Shown here: piece after piece, positions 57,401-64,000 of the stretch
Position numbering within the stretch: position 1 is the first letter of the stretch
Layout of the letters: the number at the start of each line of letters is the position of its first letter
Assembly: GCA_039096225.1 (NCBI GenBank)
Contig: JBBPEB010000004.1
Coordinates: 530,001 to 594,000 of the forward strand
Reading direction: 5' to 3'
Length of the DNA stretch: 64,000 nucleotides
From: Blastocystis sp. Blastoise
Taxonomy: Eukaryota; Sar; Bigyra; Opalinata; Blastocystidae
Position numbers and translations under genes: made by a program
Notes under the pieces: model-generated
Told to the model about the DNA's origin: nothing
Database searches by the model: none
The model's input: the letters and a program-made list of their open reading frames with translations, nothing else

Positions 57401-59018
57401 TATTATAATAATATATTATTATTATTATTATTAATATATATATATATATATATTAGCATACTTTACCTGAACCAGGATTGCCTGTAACAGACCAACCTCT
57501 GTTCATAACATTTGAAATAGTACTATCTAATTTATAGGTTTGAGTATTCCATAAAATAACTTTTTCATCTTCACCAACAGATATAATAAGAGGTAATCTT
57601 GGATGATAACATACACAAGTAACATTATCATTATGTCCTTCTAATGTATATACACAAGTTTTTGTCTGATAATCCCATATTTTAATTGTCTATATATATA
57701 TAATTACTTCAATTTTATACTAAATATGATTTAAAAATAATAACAATAATCAATATAAAAATATATAATTATTTAAAAATAGAATAGTATTATTATGTAT
57801 ATATATATACATGATCATCAGAACCACTGGCAATATAAGGTTTATCACTACCTGGATAATAATCAATACAATTTAAACCGCGGTTATGGCCAGTTAATGA
57901 ATAATTAGGAGTTGTTGAAGATATTGTCCAAATCTATAAATATTATAAATAGAATATATCATAAATAGGAATAGAGAAATAGATATATATATTATAATAA
58001 TAAAAATATCCTAATAAATAAAATATATAATAAATAGGAATAGAGAAATAGATATATATAATAATAATAATATAAGCATACTTTAATAGTTCTATCTAAA
58101 GAAGCAGTAGCAAATGAATTAGGATCTTTAGGGTTAAATTTTACACTCATAATAAAATAATTATGACCTTCATATGTCTATAGAATAATATAGATAATAA
58201 ATAGAATTAGAAAAAAAAGCAATAAAAAATAAAATAATAAATAGAATAATAAACATATATAAAAAGCAATAATAAATAGAATAATAAATATACATAAACA
58301 TATATAAAAAGCAATAATAAATAGAATAATAAACTATATAATAAACATATATAAACATATATAATAATATATATAATAATATATACCCTAACAAGATTGA
58401 AATTATGATCCCAGTCCCAAAGTTTAATAACCATATCATCAGAACATGTAATTATATAGGGTTTTGTTTCATGAACATCTAGAGCACGAATGAAATCTTG
58501 ATGAGCAATAAAACAAGCTACCTAGAAAATATTTAGAATGTTAAAAAAAATAATAATAAATAATAACATATTATATGTAAGTTGATTAGGTAATCATTAA
58601 AAAAAACTAAAATATATTTGCATAAAAAAAAACATATATATTTAAAAAAAAATAATGTACTTGATCTAATGTATTATAATTGTAAACTCTGATTTTCATA
58701 TCATCTGAACCAATAACAAACCATTGTTTTCTTGCAATAAATTTACAGCAACGAATAGGAACTGTTACTGGCTCAAAAAGGTTTCTTGTTTCATTTTTTT
58801 CATAATCATATATAATAACTTTACCGTTATAAAGTGATGCTAAAATCCATGGCTCATCAGGATGAAAATCCACGCATTTCACACGGTCTGTTTTAATAGA
58901 AGTGCATAACTAATAAAATAAAAATATGATCAATAAAAATAAATAGGATTCTACCTTAGTTTGAATGTTCTATAGAAATGGATATTTAAAAAAAAAGTAT
59001 TTTAAATGATCTTACCAT
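54467..59018 (-). CDS. Coatomer subunit beta' (beta'-COP, COPB2/SEC27)
   Basis: About 17 minus-strand exons encode roughly 1,000 residues. The first exon is only the ATG (59016-59018), followed by a GTAAGA donor. Exon 2 begins [22 protein letters not shown]40 blades follow with [71 protein letters not shown] and [15 protein letters not shown]. Next come the second propeller ([14 protein letters not shown]) and the alpha-solenoid ([66 protein letters not shown]). The tail of about 200 residues is acidic and Asn-rich and ends [12 protein letters not shown]. beta'-COP is part of the COPI coat and reads KKxx retrieval signals through its first propeller. All junctions are GT-AG. Confidence 0.95.
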
Positions 59019-59337
59019 TATTGGATGTTCGTCGATAAAGTAATACTAGTCAACTAATATATACACAATGCAACAAATGTCTTCTATAAGAAAAAAGTCT
59101 TATCCGATTTTTTTTTATGCTTCATGCAGATTTATACGGATTAATTTTCCCAGGAAAATAATAATATTTTCAGAAATTTTTCTTATTTAATCACTTAAAA
59201 TATATTTTTTATTGTTTCAAGGTTTTCTTGAGGTCTAGTACTGTCTTTCTATATTTATTCAAACCACTCTTTTTAAATTTTTTATTTCATTCTATTTTCC
59301 CTTCTATTTATATTAAAATACTAGTTAGATCATCACC
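59019..59337. other. Short divergent promoter region
   Basis: About 320 bases between beta'-COP and the ankyrin gene. No other feature is seen. Confidence 0.45.
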
Positions 59338-60120
59338 ATGGATCCTGAAGAGTATATATATTACATTCATCTATATCTAACTTTTAAAAACTCTATAGTG
59401 GACAAGATTTATTAGATTGTTGTAAGTTATTCTCTTTTTTGAATTATTTTTCATATCTACATGATAACATTAGATTATATGAATAATATCAATAGGTAGA
59501 TATAATGAATTAGAAGATTTAACGACATTACTTGAAGCTCATGTAGATCCTAACTTTTTAGGTCCTGATGGAAACACAGCACTTCACTATGCATGTGCTA
59601 ATGGTAACTTGTATATTGTTATTTATCATTTTATTTATAATATTTGGTGTTTATTCATTTATCATTTTAGAGAATGTGCTCAATTATTAAAGAGATATGG
59701 AGCTGTATTCACATATAATACATTCGGAAACTCTCCTTTACGTATATCTTATTTTTTATCATTGAAATGCTATTTTTTTCACTAAAGTTGTCATTTTTAT
59801 CTGTTGTCTTTGTAGATCGTGCTGTTCTTTTAAAGCAAGTTCCTATTGTTCAGTTCTTATTTGAAAATTATCCTGAAGCTAATGTGATGCAAGTATATAT
59901 TTATTATGATTTATTTCAGACGTCACCATTTCTTATCTCTTTTTTTTTCTAGAAAAATATCTATGGTAAAAGTCCTTTAGATATAGCATTCGGTACGAAC
60001 AATGAAGAGTTAATTAATCTCGTTCTCAGTCATCCATCTGCTGCTGGAATTGAAGATGAAATGAAGAAATGCGAAAAAGATATCCTTCTCGATGATAAGT
60101 CTCCACAAGAAGCTAATTAA
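59338..60120 (+). CDS. Small ankyrin-repeat protein
   Basis: Six short exons with GT-AG introns encode about 165 residues. After MDPEDGQDLLDCCRYNELED come at least three ankyrin units: DGNTALHYACANGNLECAQL, FGNSPLHRAVLLKQVPIVQF and IYGKSPLDIAFGTNNEELIN. The protein ends with a charged tail (KCEKDILLDDKSPQEAN). The size and the acidic tail resemble small soluble ankyrin proteins of the yeast Yar1 or fungal type. The partner and the function are not identifiable. There is no signal peptide or membrane span. Acidic tails of this kind can mark chaperone or ribosome-protein binders, but that is only a guess. Confidence 0.85.
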
Positions 60121-60773
60121 TCCTATTTGAAACAATGGATTACTTCATTTTTTATTCTATTTGGAATATAATTTTTTTAAATACTATTTTTCTATTTATT
60201 TTTCTCTTTTCCATAATTTATGTTATATATTTGTTAAAACAATATAAAAAATAATTCTTAGTTAATGAAGAGCTTAGAATATATTTTTATAATATTTAAG
60301 AATTACTTATTTAGATTTATAAGGCGAATTAAGATTAGTTTATTAAGAAAATTAATTTTAAAAAATCAAAATGTTGCTCAAAGGAAATGCATTTGTAACA
60401 ACAATAAATTGACAACAATTAACCATAGAGGCTTGTTATACGCAAAATAGCTGTTGATAAAAGAAAAATTGATGAACTAGAAATTTTAGTGTTTCTTCAA
60501 TAACCGCGGTGTTTCTATCACTTCAGGTTCTAGAATATTTTCTTATATGTTATTGATTGGTTTTTTATTTGAGGTTTTTCTTTTTTATGAGAATTTATTG
60601 GTTTAATTATTCTTCTGAATGTTCTTTTCTTAAAGAAATGTAACATTAGTGGATTTCGTTTTACCCCTTGGAATTCTTGAGACAACTTGAGTATTCTAAA
60701 CAAGAAACTCTCTTATTAATTGTCTTTTTTACATAATCATCAACCATATTATTCATATTGGTACTTTTTTGTG
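60121..60773. other. Intergenic spacer
   Basis: About 650 bases. It contains a CCGCGG palindrome at 60504-60509 that is not inside any exon I can support. No gene is seen. Confidence 0.45.
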
Positions 60774-63700
60774 ATGAGGAATTCTAGTTATATCTTAACA
60801 ATCAGTTTATTAATCATTAATGGTATTTTATTTCTATTTATTAGTAATAATGTGTAGTTTTGGCAACATGTAATTCATCTGAATATGAATTTAATATCTA
60901 CAAGACATATAAGTCAAATCCAGAAAACGATGAATTTCTTATTTTTGATGGTGCTCCTATTACTGAAGATTCAGTACTTATTTTCAGCTATACTGGGACT
61001 GAACAAGAAATGAATCAAGAATCTACTTATATAACATGCTTACAATTCAATCATCAATATTCTTTATTTCTTAATTCAACGTATTTTATTATTTTATTAT
61101 TATTATTTTATTATTTTATTATTTTATTATTTTATTATTTTATTATATATATAATTATTTTATTATTTTATTATTTCATTATATATATAATTATTTTATT
61201 ATTTTATTATATATATAATTATTTTATTATTTTATTATTTAAATAATATATATCTACTCTAGTACTTCAACAAGTTGGGAACATGGCGCAGAAATAAAGA
61301 TTTATTATTTAAATCATTTAATATTAAAAGATATTAATGATGATATTGATTCATTTTCTAAAGAAATCTCATTTATTCGTATTTATATTATTTTTTTTTA
61401 TCAAAATAATAATTTATTATATTTATATTATTCAACGAATTATTATTACCTCTTAATTCTTCTTCTTTAGCTCTCTTTCCTATTAATCCAGATACTTCTC
61501 TATATTATTCCGATATCTGTCAAGAATCATCAGATTGGTATAAAACTACTTCTCCTACTCTATGGTCAAATTATACTATACAAACATTACCTTCATCTTC
61601 TTCTTTCTCGGATATCTCTATTACTCAATATTATTATATACCTTTTCTATATGATGATTCTTACATAGATTTTTCTTCTATTTATATATCTATATCTACT
61701 TATGCAGGTGCTATTGTCTATTTAAATGAACAACAAGTTTATTCTATTCATATGAATTCTGAAGATCTATATACATGTAATTCAACAGCTACTACAGAAT
61801 CTTCTAATTATATATCCTATTCATTCTCTATTCCTGCTATATATAATTACCTTAAAAATGGTGAAAATATACTTGCGATTGAGATTCATAAATATACTAC
61901 AATCCCCACGGATATAAAGCCTTTCTTTCTTCTTTCCTATCTTCCAAATCATGAAAATATGATTAAAGAAGGTATTCCTTCATCTGATATAGATACTTCT
62001 TCTTTATATCCTCTTTCTAATTTATTTGATCAAGATATTACTACAAAAACACTTAGTGGACCACGTTGTATTGGAGCAACTTATCAATATACATATAATA
62101 CTAAATATATAATTAATCATTATTCATTAGTTTCTGCTAATTCCTGTAATCAAAGACATCCTTCAGGATGGACTTTTGAAGCTAGTAATGATAATGGAAA
62201 TACATGGACTCTTTTAGATTATCAAAATAATCAATTATTCACATTATATCAACAAAAGAAAGAATATTTCTTTTATAATACTAAAGAATATAATCAATAT
62301 CGACTTGTAGTTAATGAATGTAATAATATACCATTAGATGAAATGGATTGTGGCATAGGAAATAATCAATTAGCAGAATTAACGTTTTATCTTTCAAATA
62401 TTCCTATTTCTTGTAATTCTCAAAATAATTATACTAATGCTTCTGATAATAGTTATGGCTATAAATCATGTCCTTTAGGTTATTCAGGTATATTAAGACG
62501 TTATTGTCAACAAGGTCAATTTCAAGAAGAAGAAAACTTATGTATATTAGAAAGTCCAGTTTCATTTTCTTATTCTACAAATATACTTATATTTTATCGT
62601 TATCAATCGAATACATTTATTCCTAATGTAATGGGTGCAGAATTAACATATTCTATTACTCCTTCTTTACCTCAAGGTCTTTCTCTTAATCCGAATACAG
62701 GAATACTATCAGGTACTTCTTCTACTCTACTTTCTCTTACTTTATATTATTTAACTATATCAAATTCTAAAGGTTCTATCAATTATATCTTTACATTACA
62801 AGTAAAAGATAATATATGTGAATCTATGGGTGAATGGCCAGCTATAGAAACTGAATCTCAAGCTGAACTTCCTTGTACAGATCCCTCTTTATATGAGGGA
62901 CAACGTAAACGTCTTTGTTATAATGGAAATCCACCTTATTGGGGAGATATTATTGATGAATGTTTATTATTATTACCTACTATACTATTCCCTATAGATC
63001 ATTATATATTTTATATAAATATTTCTATTCCTGAAATTACAGCTACTCTATCTAGAGGAGAAAATACAACATTATCAATTACTCCTTCTCTTCCTGATGG
63101 ATTATCTTTTGATACAAATACAGGATTATTATATGGTGTTCCTACTACTATTCATAATATACAACCATATATATTTACTTTAACAAATCCAAGAGGTAAT
63201 TCTACATTTATATTATCTATTACTATTCAACAAGGTAAATGTATATCAACAGATATATGGCCTGAAACTTATGCAGGTTTATCTGTTACTATTCCTTGTT
63301 CTAATTCTGAGATATATCAAGGAAGCAGAACACGTGATTGTATTCCTGGAAATCCTCCTTATTGGGGAGATTCCTATAGTGATACATGCGCTTTGATTCC
63401 ACCTGTATTAATATATGATAATACTACTATAATAGGATATATTGATGATTCTTTAACTATTACTCCTTTAGAAGTGAGTGGAGGAGATTTACAAGATATG
63501 ACTATTACTCCTGAATTACCGCGGGGATTAACTTTTGATGTACATACAGGAATTATAACAGGTACTCCTGTTAATAAAGCTCATAATATATATACAATTT
63601 CTTTAAGTAATTCAGATTCAAGTATTTCAATTTTGCTTACAATTACTATTGAACAAGTATATTGTGAATCAATAGATTATTGGCCAAGAACAGAACGTAA

Positions 63701-64000
63701 ATCTTCCGTTAGTTTAATGTGTACTCCGTACAAAGGTATCCAAACACGTACTTGTATTTATGATAGTTATGGAAGAGGTACATGGTCTTCTATTAATACA
63801 AATAAATGCTTTAATTATACTGCTAGTGATATTCCTCCTATATATAATGTATATATAACATTTGCTCTATTAGTTTATGGTGTAAATAAGAATATATTTG
63901 AAATAGCTACAAATTATGAAGATTTCCGTATGATCTTAGCAAATCGATTAAATAGTGAAATCAGTATAGATCCAAATAATGTTCAAATTGTGAATACAGA
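60774..64000 (+). CDS. Large secreted or surface protein with putative-Ig (He_PIG) and sushi-like modules (3' end outside window)
   Basis: Exon 1 (60774-60822) encodes a signal peptide (MRNSSYILTISLLIINVLAT) and is followed by a 35-base GT-AG intron. Two more small introns precede one exon open from about 61471 past the window end. Most of the visible 900-odd residues are extracellular in character: many N-x-S/T sites and paired cysteines. Three cycles alternate a cysteine module (C-x-x-x-x-WP ... C ... G-x-R-x-x-C-x(5)-PP-Y-WG-D ... C) with a putative-Ig module (SLPQGLSLNPNTGILSGTSS, SLPDGLSFDTNTGLLYGVPT, ELPRGLTFDVHTGIITGTPV). This is the He_PIG signature LPxGLxxxxxTGxIxGTP. An N-terminal region (SGWTFEASNDNGNTWTLLDY) looks like a discoidin-type beta-sandwich. 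The last residues start an unassigned domain. Adhesion is a reasonable guess only. Confidence 0.75.

Overview
The window is nuclear DNA from a very AT-rich (I estimate near 80% A+T by eye), intron-dense microbial eukaryote. Genes are cut into many exons. The introns are mostly 35-150 bases, start GTATAT or GTATGT and end TATATAG. Long Asn (AAT) runs, TA/ATT/AAATA microsatellites and a few minisatellites fill introns and linkers. The standard genetic code fits every gene, and almost all stops are TAA. The gene set (beta'-COP, TRAP-beta, ABCF, DJ-1, HIT, S9 peptidase, SET) is broadly eukaryotic. I cannot place the lineage; an amoebozoan, an early-diverging fungus or another AT-rich protist would all fit.

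Layout, left to right. 1-1076 (-): 5' part of a LicD/fukutin-type membrane protein. 1739-4141 (+): mitochondrial Methyltransf_28-family protein. 4325-4935 (-): HIT/HINT protein. 6009-7439 (+): EDR2-C (DUF1336) protein. 7833-8756 (-): TRAP-beta. 9629-14352 (+): SET domain protein carrying two CHHC zinc fingers. 14695-20425 (+): huge disordered protein with possible Vta1/LIP5-like ends. 21007-26408: 5.4 kb DNA-transposon-like element with perfect 19-bp inverted ends. 26388-28139 (-): decaying GH29 alpha-L-fucosidase whose 3' end the element entered. 29101-33349 (+): SANT domain fused to an ABCF3/Gcn20-type ATPase. 34188-36293 (+): intronless GH35 beta-galactosidase. 36688-41589 (-): S9A prolyl-oligopeptidase-like enzyme. 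41702-41773 (+): tRNA-Pro(UGG). 42127-43296 (-): DJ-1. 44167-45518 (+): secreted class 3 lipase. 45928-47930 (+): Golgi-type glycosyltransferase-like protein. 47931-52300: repeat-rich, gene-poor block with a TTTCTA hexanucleotide array. 52300-53100 (+): 3' part of a methyltransferase-like gene. 54467-59018 (-): coatomer beta' subunit. 59338-60120 (+): ankyrin-repeat protein. 60774-64000 (+): 5' part of a large secreted or surface protein with putative-Ig and sushi-like modules.

There is no operon logic. The genes are independent, but several act in the secretory and endocytic system (TRAP-beta, beta'-COP, Vta1-like, LicD, glycosyltransferase, secreted GH29/GH35/lipase).

The two strongest observations concern RNA. 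First, three introns have AT-AC ends with U12-type 5' sites and branch-site-like motifs, and each removal restores conserved protein sequence exactly. Second, one gene joins a SET domain to a tandem pair of CHHC zinc fingers, the module known from U11-48K, TRM13 and the piRNA cofactor GTSF1. I know of no described protein with that architecture.
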